Positions 43,624 through 54,771 of a DNA stretch of 64,000 bases are shown here, piece by piece. This DNA is from Sclerotiophoma versabilis (taxonomy: Eukaryota > Ascomycota > Dothideomycetes > Pleosporales > Didymellaceae), in contig JAAROD010000093.1 of assembly GCA_012274445.1 (NCBI GenBank), positions 868,001 through 932,000 on the forward strand. Reading direction: 5' to 3'. The notes beneath the pieces are model-generated. The model made no database searches, was not told where the DNA came from, and saw only the letters and a list, made by a program, of their open reading frames with translations. Each line of letters starts with the position of its first letter. Positions within the stretch are counted from its first letter, which is position 1. The translations under genes were made by a program, and so were the position numbers.

Positions 43624-44929
43624 CATCTGACGACCGAACAAAACTCACCTACTAACATAAACTCATTGACAAACTTGTACAACATAGAGCAGAGAGCGCT
43701 TCAGCCGCCGAAGATAGGACACTGAACACTTGGAGAGTCTCTTGGAGACGCCGACTCTGAGCCGATCTGCCACTAACAATACTAACCTACGAGCGCTTGA
43801 TGAGAGACAGTATATAGAGAACAAGCTGCCTAGATATGGAGCAAGGGCTCTGACTGGAACAACAAGTGGCATATAGAAGCGAGTCAAAGAAGATACAGGG
43901 GCTAGTGAGGCCGCGATGTAGCATAAGCAGTATAGTATCAGACCAGCGTTAGTAGCCCTTTCGGCTCGGCCGCCATTTTCCTGGCCGCTTTGTGTCCATG
44001 GATGGCAACGCCCAACTTATCTTCCAAGCCTGCGTCAGCTCGATTGATATACAATCCATAGCGGACAATGCCATGCACAACATCAGTCAGCATTCCGTGA
44101 TCGTAGACAGCCAAGGTTGACCGACAAATTTGCTGATGCTGGCTTTGGCGTTCGTCGGCGCTATGGTAAAAGCGGCCCGCAGTGAGGGGTTGCTGACCTA
44201 GTCAAATTGCTGACCTGGTCAAATTGCTGACTGCCAACAATTGCATGCACATTCCCTTATCGTCCCCCTCATGCGTCAGCGTTAGCTCGCAGTGCGGCGT
44301 ATCAAGCCTACGTTAAATGATACAAGTGGCGTTGCGCCAAGCTACATACAAACAAGTATCGACTCGCTGCAGCCACTGAGTTCCTGTGCAGTCTCGACCA
44401 GAAGCAAAAAACGGCAAAGCTTGTGGCCACATATAATGACTCGTGGAACACTCTTTGTTGCAAGGCCATTGTGGAACGTGGACTCACGTCGTGCTCGCGT
44501 CATTGTATGTTCATGGGATGTCCTTACGGTACTGCTCCTAGACTGGGCGTGCTGTCGGTTTGGTTCCCTGTGCGTTCATAAACTTCAAAGGTCTCTGGAG
44601 CGGAGTGTTTGAGCTTGCCTTTAGGAGAAACCGGTATAATGGACCAGAAATGTTACCCTGTTCAATGTCAAAGTAAGCTCCAGTCACGAATGAACTGGTA
44701 TAGAGGTGCCTGCGAAAATGATAGGGCACAGGTTGAATTCCTTAGAGTATCAAGCGGTGCCTCCCTAGGACCAGCATCATCATGCAAACACTAGCACAAG
44801 CTTACATGTGCCCACAAGATGCTAGAAGTCAGGCATTTGCGCACCCTGCAGGATTGATTCACTTAGAGTAACTTCCTGACCACCACTCCGAAACGAAGCT
44901 TCCTAGTATCTGCACTATAAGCTTGAAGC
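43624..44929. repeat. gene-free stretch with short tandem repeat
   Basis: LINE 3' end plus intergenic DNA. A 17-bp unit (TTGCTGACCTRGTCAAA) occurs about two and a half times at 44190-44232. No gene recognised. Composition becomes more AT-rich to the right. Confidence 0.5.
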
Positions 44930-45953
44930 ATGCCAGCAACGTGGGACGAGCGGTCCTTAACCTCGACCGCGGATATTGCTGATGACGGCGATGTGATTCT
45001 GGTAGTTGGCCCTGAAGAAAAACGACTCCGAGTATCATCCTTATCACTCATGAGTGCCTCCAAGATCTTCCGCAGCATGTTTAGCCCGCACTTCTGCGAG
45101 GGTCAAAACTTTGGTGACCTAAGCAGCGGTATCAAGGAGGTGTCCATGCCGGAAGACAACGCAGGCGCGATGGAGATTATCTGTAACCTGATGCACTTTC
45201 GCAGTGTTCCTGAGGAGATCGAGACGGGCCTGATGTTGCACGTCGCGGTTGCAGCAGATAAGTTCGACTGTGGAAACGTGCTGCAACATGCCAGCACACT
45301 TTGGTTGAGCCAGACAAAGTCAAAAGACTTAATTGACATTGCAAGGCTTATGGCATCTTCGTACCTGCTCGACAATTCCAAGGACTTCGGTCGAGTTACC
45401 CTAGCAATGATGATCTGTCATGGGGGCTCGTACCTTGCGCTTGCGGAACAGGACGTTAGATTAGACCTAAGCGTCTTGTTGAGGATATGCTGTAAGGTTC
45501 TACATGTATTAAGATCTACAAGTGACATGACACTGATATCTGGGTTCAGATCTGCTGGAAGAGCGCCGGAGCCTATTTCGCTCCCAAATGGGACAGATGC
45601 TGTTCGAGGGAGCTACTATTGGCGGTTCGAATGACGCTCGATGCTCATGTGCGTGGTCAGGAAAACGTTGTCTTGCCTATATGGAACAACTTCGATCAGA
45701 AGCACTACAGCCACAGCAGCTGCATAATTTGTCACTGACGGAAATTCTGGACAAACTAGACAGACTGAGCGACCCGACCCTCCCACGTAGTCAACAACAG
45801 ACATCGTGCAGCTATCGATGGCACTCAGAGCCCAATTACAGGGCGTCCCGCAGTTATAAGATAAAATCAGTAAGGGTTGAGGATGGTCTTTGCATCGACT
45901 GTGTCCGGCAAGGCGCCACAGCTACAACGCGAGACTGCAGAATGAAACACTAG
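44930..45953 (+). CDS. intact BTB/POZ domain protein (321 residues)
   Basis: Exons 44930-45491 and 45550-45953 join in phase 1 across a 58-nt intron (GTAAGG donor, CACTGAT branch, TTCAG acceptor), restoring VLLRICYLLEERRSLF. The BTB fold occupies residues 20-120 (DVILVVGPEEKRLRVSSLSL; SASKIFRSMFSPHF; ADKFDC). The helical C-terminus carries a Cys-containing segment (CSCAWSGKRCLAYMEQL) and ends DGLCIDCVRQG, a layout seen in the lineage-expanded BTB proteins of ascomycetes. No lesions are visible, in contrast with the BTB copies at 12 and 62 kb. Role unknown; possibly a ubiquitin-ligase adaptor. Confidence 0.75.
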
Positions 45954-46179
45954 CAGCAGCGTTGGGATTCGGTGTGCAAATTCATGGCTTGCAGAACATA
46001 TGATATGGTATTTGGGTTACCCCAGTCCGCCTTTGGAGAGGAACTCGGCTGAAGGAGTGGGGCTGTGAAAATAGAACCGGAAAGCTGCCAGTAGTGAAAG
46101 AACTAGGGGTGCCTGGTACAAGGGCGGTGCGTGAGCGGGCGAGAGTACGAGGTGCCACACATAATTGCATCAAAAAGTC

Positions 46180-46873
46180 TTAGATCACTCAGTAATTTGT
46201 ATGCAATCCCAGACTCTGGTATGCTTCAGATTGGTGTAGGCCCCCATTTGACCACCTGACAGCTTCACACCTCTCTCTCTCACATTCCTACAGTACTCTT
46301 GAATATCTTCCAGATTAGTCCTGTCCTATCCAAGAATGACAGCCCTTAACAAGCTTTCTCCAGAGTCTGGAAAGTGCTTCTGAGCACGTGATTCCAAAAA
46401 AAACTCCACACATTTTCGATTGGGCTGAGGTCTGGGCTGCTAGATGGCCACCACAGAAGCCTGATAGCTCTCTGATAAAAGGTCCGCTCAGTTTCTAATG
46501 CTCTGTGATAGATAGCGTTGTCTTGCGTCACAAGAATGTTGCCAATTCCTACACGAAATAGCTCTTGCTCCATCTTAAATCTCTTAATCAGTGGGATCAC
46601 TCTCTGAGTTTAGGACTCAGCTGTCAGGCTACTCCATTGATCAGTGTCCTAGATTAGCAGAGGTCTCTTTGAACCGTCTCCTCCAACGCCGACCCATACC
46701 TTTACACAGCCAAAGTCTTTGTACCCGGGTACGGGGCAAGCAGGTAGATAATTCTCCTCTGCCAAGCGTGCGACCCATGTTTGTCCATTGATCACTCCAG
46801 GTTGCGAAAAGGCCCTTCTGTAAGGGCTACAGACTTCACACAGAGCATTGACGAAGATCAAACGTAGCTGCAT
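46180..46873 (-). mobile_element. Tc1/mariner transposase relic with RIP-like stops
   Basis: Minus-strand reading through stops gives FGCVKVWVGVGGDGSKRPLL, then ILVTQDNAIYHRALETERTF with the second catalytic Asp, and WWPSSSPDLSPIENVWSFFW with the third acidic residue. Distal motifs YCRNVRERGVKL and GQMGAYTN follow in another stretch. Stops TAG and TAA interrupt where relatives commonly have Gln, as RIP would produce. It is inactive. Terminal repeats not identified. Confidence 0.75.
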
Positions 46874-47000
46874 GAAGACACCGACTTCGACGCTGCTGAT
46901 TGGCTGATAATATAATTGAGGGTACGGTCGGACAAGTTACATATCATAGAGCCCTGAGATACCCTGGGATAGGCTAGAAAGAGATTATGTACAGCTACTC

Positions 47001-47330
47001 TTAGTGTAATGTGTCCGTTATCGCTTTGTATTGGGTAGCTAAGTAACTTGCGAGGCTTAGTCGGATTAGGTAGTCGCAGTCGTTGATGATGTCCCTATAG
47101 CTGGTCGGACCGTCATCGTACCAATTACTACTCTCGTCATCGTCCGATTCATCATGCAGCTCAAAGGTGTCGTCGAAGTATTCGTGAGCAGAAGGGATAT
47201 AATTCCACTGATCCAGACTGGTGTTTTGCTCCTTGTTCCACGGTGCCATGGCCCTTTGCGGATCGTGGGGCTGGTAGTCTGACTCTTGAGACATTGCAAA
47301 GCGCTTCTTAGATTCTTGAAGAACATGCAC
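47001..47330 (-). CDS. small acidic ORF resembling a tail of the 649-residue protein
   Basis: 109 codons. The central segment NTSLDQWNYI, followed by an Asp/Glu/Ser run and SSNWYDDGP, parallels the C-terminus of the gene at 5386-7383 (RTSLDQWHKL, an acidic run, LCWYDSGDSDF). It may be a relic of a second family member, or simply a small acidic protein. No other domain. Confidence 0.35.
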   Translation of the reverse strand: MHVLQESKKRFAMSQESDYQPHDPQRAMAPWNKEQNTSLDQWNYIPSAHEYFDDTFELHDESDDDESSNWYDDGPTSYRDIINDCDYLIRLSLASYLATQYKAITDTLH

Positions 47331-47639
47331 ATCGCCTAGCAGCTTTTAGGCCTAAGCATACATTGAGCGAGACGGGGGTGGCGTGGGATGAAAACTGAGC
47401 GGCGTGCAAAAAGCGGAAACTGCAAGCGCAACTAACTCCAAGTCTCTAGACCCTGTCCCAGGAGAACTGTTATTTTAGCAGGAGCTTGAGACTGGTGTAT
47501 CGATGTTTTGAGCCGTATGGGAAGGCTTGAATCGTCATAACAGATGCGCAAGTGACATGACGATTACGAGAGCGGTGCTCGGCTGTCATCGAGCAGGAGT
47601 GCGATTACTTTCAATGAGGCTAGCCATAGGTAAGCAAAT

Positions 47640-48020
47640 TCAGTGTCATCATTTGAAGGCTGACATCTAGCTAGGTCCAAGGTAGACTTAGGATCTTCTA
47701 TCATTCTTCCAATCATGCAGCAGAATGTCATGCCCATTGAGCGATCTGGGTAGGGTCATCGCGCTTATCCTTGCATTGCGATAGGCTTTGAGCACGGCGG
47801 AAGAGAAACCTCCAGGCGCCATGCAGACATCCAAGACCTCCAATGCTCCGTTGGTAGCAGATTTCGGTGTGAAAGCTGAAGTTTTGCTGTGCGGTTCCCC
47901 TCCAATCTAGCACATCATGAGGAAGAAGATGTGCTTGACAGAGTAGTCAGCTTGGTCTGCTGATGAGCGCTGTTTTTTGAAATTCTCATCTCCCTTCTCG
48001 CTCTTCCACTCCTGTGGTAG
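47640..48020 (-). pseudogene. FtsJ-like methyltransferase pseudogene fragment
   Basis: Minus-strand reading gives EWKSEKGDENFKKQRSSADQ, a TAG, then SAFTPKSATNGALEVLDVCM followed by APGGFSSAVLKAYRNARISA and SLNGHDILLHDWKNDRR. This parallels the intact gene at 52218-53355 nearly residue for residue, including the SAM-binding CMAPGGFS. After that, several stops accumulate. It is a decayed paralogue, with no usable start. Confidence 0.75.
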
Positions 48021-48559
48021 TGGTTAGCTTCCCGAACGATATGGGTGGGACTGTTCGCCGTCATTCGAGACCGTATGCAGACCATTGTAGCCTGCCATGT
48101 CTGAGGTGTCGACGAAGATATCAAAGGTGTGTAGTCCAGGAAACTGACTTTCCAAGCCTACGTTGACAGATACGTCGATCTTCATACACAGTTGAAGATA
48201 AGCTTGAAGACATACCGGCTCTTCATGCTGCTTGACTTGGCTCCACTGGCAATGCAAACTCGCGTTGCGCCTGTGGAACTGTGCAATGTGCTGGGTCCTA
48301 AACTCGGTTAAAAGATAGAAATATCTATTAGAATGTACATTTAACCCGGTTTGCATCGACTGATGCGGTTTGACGTATGATGCAGTCTTGGAGCTGCCCC
48401 TCTTATCAAGTGGTGTGGTACGATCGCCCGGTCGTACCGGTACAACTCAACCCATGCTATCAGCGCACACAACATTGCAGGAACGCTGAATTTTCCTACA
48501 GAGAAAAAGTGGCGCCGTTCAGTTCGAGCAAGGCTATGCGGCACATATAGTTGCCAGCA
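48021..48559. other. unassigned stretch between two relics
   Basis: A minus-strand frame of 110 codons (48024-48356) has no motif. It may be the eroded 5' end of the methyltransferase pseudogene or the eroded 3' end of the pogo relic. Confidence 0.3.
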
Positions 48560-49148
48560 CCGTCACCCACTCCCTGTTACCGTCGTGGGTTGACTGCTTA
48601 TACTGCTTCTTCCTATATAGTGCCTTGTCAAAGATCCTCTTGCTCCTCCTAATCACTCCAATCATAAAACCCTTCTCATCCATATTGTATGTGTTCTCAG
48701 CCTCTACCTTATGCTCCTTGATTTTACCGTGTAGAAGGTCAAAGTACAGGCGGTATCTATCACGAGAATCAGCCTCGTGGCGGCTGGTTTCTATAGGGGT
48801 GGTCCAGGCCGTGATAAGCGTGTCGTGGTTGCGATGAAGGAAGCGCGTTACCCACTGATCGGAGGGCTCCTAGTTACACAAGGGAGTGATGATATTGATG
48901 ATCATTTGCCTAGTAGGCATCAAGTGCCTCTCTGTGAGTCCTCTGATGTACTGTACAACCTCTACCTCATCGCGTGGGTGTAGCAGTCGTTGACGGCGTG
49001 CCTTGGTTGCACGCGACGCGTTCAAACCTCGGTGACGACGCGTTAAAGTTGACCGTACACAACCATGTTTTTTGGCAAGAGCTTGGTAGGAAAAATGTTC
49101 CCCGGGCTTCAAACTATCTAGCTCTGCAAGGGCTTCTTCTAACGGCAT
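48560..49148 (-). mobile_element. pogo/Fot1-type DDE transposase relic (N-terminal part)
   Basis: The N-terminal HTH is FSYQALAKKHGCVRSTLTRR, followed by YIRGLTERHLMPTRQMI, then one in-frame TAG, then WVTRFLHRNHDTLITAWTTP, ADSRDRYRLYFDLLHGKIKE and the start of the catalytic domain, NTYNMDEKGFMIGVIRRSKR (first catalytic Asp). The reading collapses after VLATI near 48560. It is a truncated element with a CAG-to-TAG-type stop. No TIRs found. Confidence 0.75.
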
Positions 49149-51842
49149 CGTGGTGTTGAGTTATAGGGGGTGCAAGTATAGATCAAAAGTTGGTGGGGTG
49201 CGCATTACGCGTTGGTGCGCATTACGAGTCTGTGCACGGTAATGGCTGTGCGAATACTAAGACTGTGACTGCATTTTTTAAAGTTGTTGGGTCTTGATCG
49301 ATATCAACCACACCCTTTGCTTGGCTGCATGAGCTGTGTGGCAGGTCTTGGTTGGCTCATGTCGGGTTACCCCTCATTTTGACTGCCAATCTCTCTGTTA
49401 GCATACGTTTCCCCATTTTCAGCATTAATGCGCCTGCGAATGGTGAGACTGGATGTGAGGCCGCAACACTTGATGCCTGCGAAATATGTTTTGTCACTCA
49501 GACTTCAATGCAAGGGCGGCTGCTTGATACTCTCATTCTTGTAAAACGTATATCGGCATAGTCTGATATTAAAGCAAGGGAGGCGAGATTACTACAATAA
49601 TTTAAGAACCTTGTAAAGTGATAAGTTAATCTAGTAGCTTCAAGATTTGTCGGTGCCAACTCAATTTTAGTAGTCCAGCCATCTGCAAAAGTACAAATAC
49701 CTCCAATACATGTCATTCGCTCCTTCTACACGTACGTCCGCAACCATGGTAGCATCACGAAGTGCCGATGTTTGAGATGCAAACTTGACGCCAGATGCAC
49801 GTGCATCCATAGTGTCCAGCGCAAAGATGTACCTGGGCATGTCCTTGGCTGTACGTTTAGCCCTCCATAGGTGGAGGTATTCAATCAATAACATATGTGT
49901 AGCAGGTATTCCATCTTCGGGAAACGGGTGCCATGCTCAAAAGCATCCCCGACATGATAACCGAGCTGTAAAAAACTCTAGGAGAGCCTCCTGTCCCAGC
50001 GCTCCGACATCAACCGAGACCCGCGTTACCTTCCCACTTTATAGAAACGCCCCCATTGAAGGTTCCTGCGAAACGGGACTATACCCCGAGAAATGATCGT
50101 GAAGTTATAGTACAAGCTGGCGATCACGTGATCGTATATGTGCGGATAGGCTTCGAAGCCATATCATATAACATACGAAACAAGACAGCCGGGCCTATGT
50201 CGGAAGACCTGTTGAATATGAGCAAACAGGAAGAATGAAAGGGGGATAAATTGTATCTGGCCACTTCGAATGGGCGTCCTACTGACAACTGCCCTGTTTC
50301 ATGGGAGAAAGGAGATCACATCAGGGTATGGGAACGGGAGGATGACTCGCACTCAAGAGCGAGTGGGTTTTTCTTTCATCTAGCTTTAGGACAGATTGGT
50401 CGATTCAATACCAACGCTTCGTTTTCATTGAAGTTGATGGACTGATGATTGACATACGTACAGTACTGTATTGCTCGCTTGTGGTGCGCGTCTAGAAATA
50501 CATGCCCAACCGGACTTTACTCTGAACCCAGTTCACGACGTTCGTGTTGGTTCGAATACATCTTGATGATTTGTGCCGATGCTGACAGTTCAGCGCATCA
50601 TCTCTCACTTCGCTATCGATGTTGCTGATAAACATGACTGTCAGAACTGTCGGGGCACATCATCTTCCGGATGTGATGCCAACGCTGCAAACGACCACCA
50701 GAGTTGTCTACAGTATCGCTCATTGTGCGTCCGGAGCACACGGGTAAAAACGTGATTTTTAAGTGCCGAGTCTATTGTTTACAAGAAGGAAGCTGCTTCT
50801 GTGTTGTGTACAGTGACGGTCACAAACAATGCACGGATTTCGCGTCACTGTACCTTCAAATCATGTCAAAACTGCGCGCAAAGCGCACGCCCAGAATAAG
50901 GCTTAATACCTGCTTGTCTGAAATAATCCTAGAGCTGATATAATCTTCTTCTTACCTTCAGGGTCGAGGAGAGCGTGCCATCGATAGTTGGACAATCACT
51001 GCGTGATCACTGACTGCACTGCGAAAGCAAAGTATCACTTTCTAATAAACGGTGACGGTCCGGTCTTTACTCCTTTGCCCGTGAGCGTCTAGTACGATCC
51101 GCAACCGAGTGTTGCAGCTCCCTAAACCCGTTGCCTCGTTCGATTTTGTGGTGACTACCACTAACTACTAGCAGTATCACCGGTCGAAGACGCTAGCATC
51201 GCTAATGCAGCTTGATCAGCACAGTTGGCACGCTCAAACACGATGCCAACGCGATACCGACGCTGGTGGCCAAGAGCTTCACCCCTCGATACTTTTGACG
51301 GAACTAGTTCAGACACTCAGCCCAGAACATTACTGCTTACTTTCTATAAGCATCTCTGATAAGTACTCCTGATGTTTAGATGAGACTTCTTCTGAATGTT
51401 CGTCTTCAACTCGATACAATATATGTGGACCCATTGTACCTCCTGGGATTCTCGTCAAAGTGTAGTGCGGACGTTAAATGGGAAAGGGACGCGACTCGTA
51501 TCTAGCGTGGTATAGCGCATGCACTGAATTGTAGGCAACGACGGGATCCGTTTCTAGCGTGGTTGTGGAGTTGGAAGCTCGTCATGTAGTGGGGCGGTTG
51601 GGGGTAACGGCGACGCGACTGAGTCATAGATCCAGCCGCACTTTGATATTGGTATCCCCAGAATTCCCTGAGTATACAGTAGCTTGGCGGGTCATCTCTA
51701 GAGTTAATTTAATGACAATCTAAATGCATGTACACTACTCAGCCACACATCTTAGTAAACAAATTACACAGTGATAATCACGTGAGACGAAAAACTTCTG
51801 TGGCACTGCCTTTACTTTCACCCTTAACCTGTCAATCTCTTT
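49149..51842. other. gene-poor stretch, possibly decayed genes
   Basis: Minus-strand frames at 49498-49894 (RYIFALDTMDARASGVKF; FTRFLNYCSNLASLALIS) look somewhat protein-like and may be two frames of one decayed gene. A plus-strand segment near 50100 (REVIVQAGDHVIVYVRIG) is similar in character. Neither matches a family I know. The palindrome TACAGTACTGTA occurs at 50459-50470. Nothing else is supported. Confidence 0.35.
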
Positions 51843-51973
51843 CTGTAAGCCTAGGACCACATCACATGACTGCTCTACAGGCATGACGAAGATGTCCGAC
51901 TATTTGGAGCACAGATTGTACCCTTACATACACACACACAATAAACTCATACATGAGATCTACTATCAGTCCT
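51843..51973 (+). repeat. dispersed repeat, copy 1
   Basis: About 131 bp starting CTGTAAGCCTAGGACCACA and including CTTACATACACACACACAAT recur at 61131-61261 with scattered substitutions. The pair diverges abruptly on both sides. The element type is unknown. Confidence 0.85.
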
Positions 51974-52217
51974 CCCATTATTACAAGAACAAACGCATAC
52001 TCTTTGCTCACAACAAGGTTTTCGTGGTGAATGTGTGCCCTTATGTTTCTAATGCTGTTGAAAATAACAAGGGTTTTCGGTGCCAAGTAGGTGCAACGGA
52101 TGCAAACCACGTTGCAAAATTTCCTACTCATCATATCATTATAGGGGTCACTGTGGTGAAGCAGTAGAAATCATAGGATAATCCGTGACGCCATCACACT
52201 GTCGATGTGTAGAACTA

Positions 52218-53355
52218 TTACATGAAAGGAGCCCTGCGAAGCGCATCACTCTGTATCTTCCAAATTGGCCCACCCAACGTTACAAGTTCATCACCAAAGT
52301 CTTTCAATACGCTCCGTACCATGTTGTCCTGTCGTATACGGTTTCCTGCATATTCTTCTTCGGTGCCAAAAGTTGCAATGTACCATTCTCTCTTCCACGA
52401 CTCGATGGCCGTGGTGATCTCCTCTCCTGAAGACTGAATGTTCTTCGCAACAACGTAGAACGATGACTTGACAGCATGTTTCTTCTTAGGCTTGAAAAGC
52501 TGCAGCGATGAGAAATTATTCAATGTGTGAAGAAGTGCAACCGTATCCCAAGCATCGAGTCTGTGCAACAGCGCGATGATGGTTCCATTTTCCTTGATGC
52601 GCTGCAGAGACACGACAAGTTGGCTTGTCAAAAGTCGCCAAGCTTCCCGCTTCTCGCGATACTCTGCCCGCGGATGCATTCGGAGGACTTGTCCATCGCA
52701 GAAGACAAGGTCGTATTTTTGGTCGCTGAAGGGACGATCGGATAAGAAATTAGCAGCATCAGGGTGACCAGTCGGAATTACAGATACCCCCATCTCAACT
52801 GCTAACATGGTGATGTCCGCAAAATAGACTTCAAGTCTTCTGTCGTTTTTCCAGTTAGGCAGGAGTATGTCATGACCGTTCTGTGATTTCGGCAAGGTTA
52901 TTGCGCTTATCTCTGCACCTCGATATCCTGTGAGAATGGTGGCAGAAAAACCCCCGGGGGCCATGCAATTATCGAGGACTTTGATACCTGCATCTTTGGC
53001 GGACTGTGGCGTAAAGGCTGAAGTTGTATTGTGCAGTTCCTCTCCAATTTGACACATCATGTTGAAGAAGATGCGCTTGACGCGTCCGTCAGCCTGATCA
53101 GCGGACGAGCGCTGGCTCTGGAAGTGTTCATCCCCTTTCTTACTCTTCCACCCCTTGGTAAATAATCAGTTGAGTGGTCGATGTACGAGTAGACTGTGGT
53201 CTCACCAGACATCTCAACTCATCAAGCTCGCGAAACTCAGCGGAGCGATCAGAGATATATCTATTTACGATCTCGTTGGGACTCAAGGTAGCTTTCTCTG
53301 TAGACGAACAGCCGCCTTCGCTTGGAGCTATATGTCCAAAGTTGCAGCCCATCAT
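52218..53355 (-). CDS. FtsJ-like SAM-dependent methyltransferase
   Basis: Exons 53355-53206 and 53153-52218 join in phase 0 across a 52-nt intron (GTGAGA donor, ACTGAT branch, CCAAG acceptor), giving 361 residues. The splice restores ELRCLGWKSKKGDEHFQSQR. The Rossmann core carries the SAM-binding motif as VLDNCMAPGGFSATILTGYR, an acidic strand YDLVFCDGQVLRM and a helix LLTSQLVVSLQRIKENGTII, the FtsJ/RrmJ layout. FtsJ enzymes 2'-O-methylate RNA using a K-D-K-E set; I can align the Asp of FCDG, but the remaining catalytic residues are not certain. Fungal copies of this type are uncharacterised. A ruined paralogue lies 4 kb away on the same strand. Confidence 0.8.
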
Positions 53356-54771
53356 GTTAGAAGTGTCAATAGGTGGGATGTATTGAATAAATACGGATAA
53401 GGTACGAATTTCTCTGAGTAATAGTGACTTGACGCGACAAATCTCCTTTCCTGATGGAGACTTAGCTTATTATCGCTTGGTGTTGCACAGTTGATGGTGA
53501 AATCTCTTGTGTTCTGTCTCATTCTTCATCTACGAAGATAAAGCAACACTGGGATTTATCAAATGTATCGGGCCCTACTCACTCTTACAACGTACCCATG
53601 CAATTGCAAAAGCACTTTCCTCAAACCATCTACCCAATGTGAATCTGACTAACAGTTGCGCTACCCTTGTAATGTTGATCTGCACGGAAGACGCGAAAAC
53701 TGGTATCAAGTAACGACCCCTGTGGGAAGTGCTTCGGGAAGGCCTCGACTCGTCTGGACAGCTGTGGTGTGACGTATAGATAAGACACGTAAGTTTGCCA
53801 CGTATTGGAGTTTACCCCTCTGGAGACCCACCCAGAGTCTTGCCGTGGAGGTTTCCAGTAGTTTTGCTGTCTGGTTGTACGTCCACAATTGTTCTTCGGT
53901 TTACGAACAGTAAACAGCTTTAGGTCGCGTCCGTAACGATATGTATAAGACCAATGCACAAAATCATGCAAATGGCTCGAGCTGTACATAGAGCAATTAC
54001 ATGATAAAGTAAGCCTACAGTTTACATCTGACGACTTCTTGTCACGATTGTAGCTTTTGTTGCAGCCAGCAGACGCGAATACAAAGGCGGTGCGACATCG
54101 GACAACGGATCATATAGCAGCAAACTGAGACAACAATATTGTTGCATCTATGCAGCGCCAACGTGTACGATTGCCCCTCTCAAGTCCGTAGGCGATAGAC
54201 AATTCGATATATCAGGGTTTGGCGCTTAAAAAAGCCGATGTATCATGGATCAGGGTGTGACGTTCGCTTACGGTAATTTACCAGTTGTGTGGCTTCACCG
54301 GAAGACTGTCAGCAATGACAGGCCACTGAACATCCTTTGGCGCGGTGTTAACCCTTCTGTCGGATATCAACATTGTAACAAAGACAATTTTCTGCCGGTC
54401 AGCTCAGTTCAACCCCGCACGAGATCGTCCGCAGTCGGCGATTTGCAGGCCGGGACTGTGGCAGCTCCAGTATCCATCGACCTGCAGAAGCGGGGAAGCT
54501 AGTGAGCGCTCGCGGATGTGAGGGAGATTGGCGCAAGATTACGTGGCAGAGTTATCTTTGGTTACTATCCCACGGGCCCGCCCAAACCCTCAAAAAGTCC
54601 AACAGGGATGCACTGCTACACGCATACTTACCCTTGTAATTTATAAATTGAGTCACACGACAGTTTTGGTGTACTTTTGTTCAGGATCTGAGTATAGTCT
54701 CCGGAACGCATAGAAAAACCAACCTCTTTCAAGGTTATACCGTTGTCGCTACTGTGGGGCGAAACTCAGAA
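53356..54771. other. intergenic, no supported gene
   Basis: A minus-strand frame at 53630-53989 (MYSSSHLHDFVHWSYTYRYG) and a plus-strand frame at 54245-54502 (MDQGVTFAYGNLPVVWLH) are open, but lack motifs, splice sites or composition support. The promoter of the helicase gene should lie at the right end. Confidence 0.35.

Noticed and set aside
15600..43650. Starship-type giant transposon
   Set aside because: No DUF3435/tyrosine-recombinase captain, no characteristic cargo such as patatin-like or NLR genes, and no boundary repeats were seen. The hypothesis stays open only if a captain lies outside the window.
53140..53355. Frameshift at the start of the methyltransferase
   Set aside because: At first the N-terminal frame seems to end at 53140, but a 52-nt intron with GTGAGA and CCAAG joins the two parts exactly in frame, so the gene is intact.
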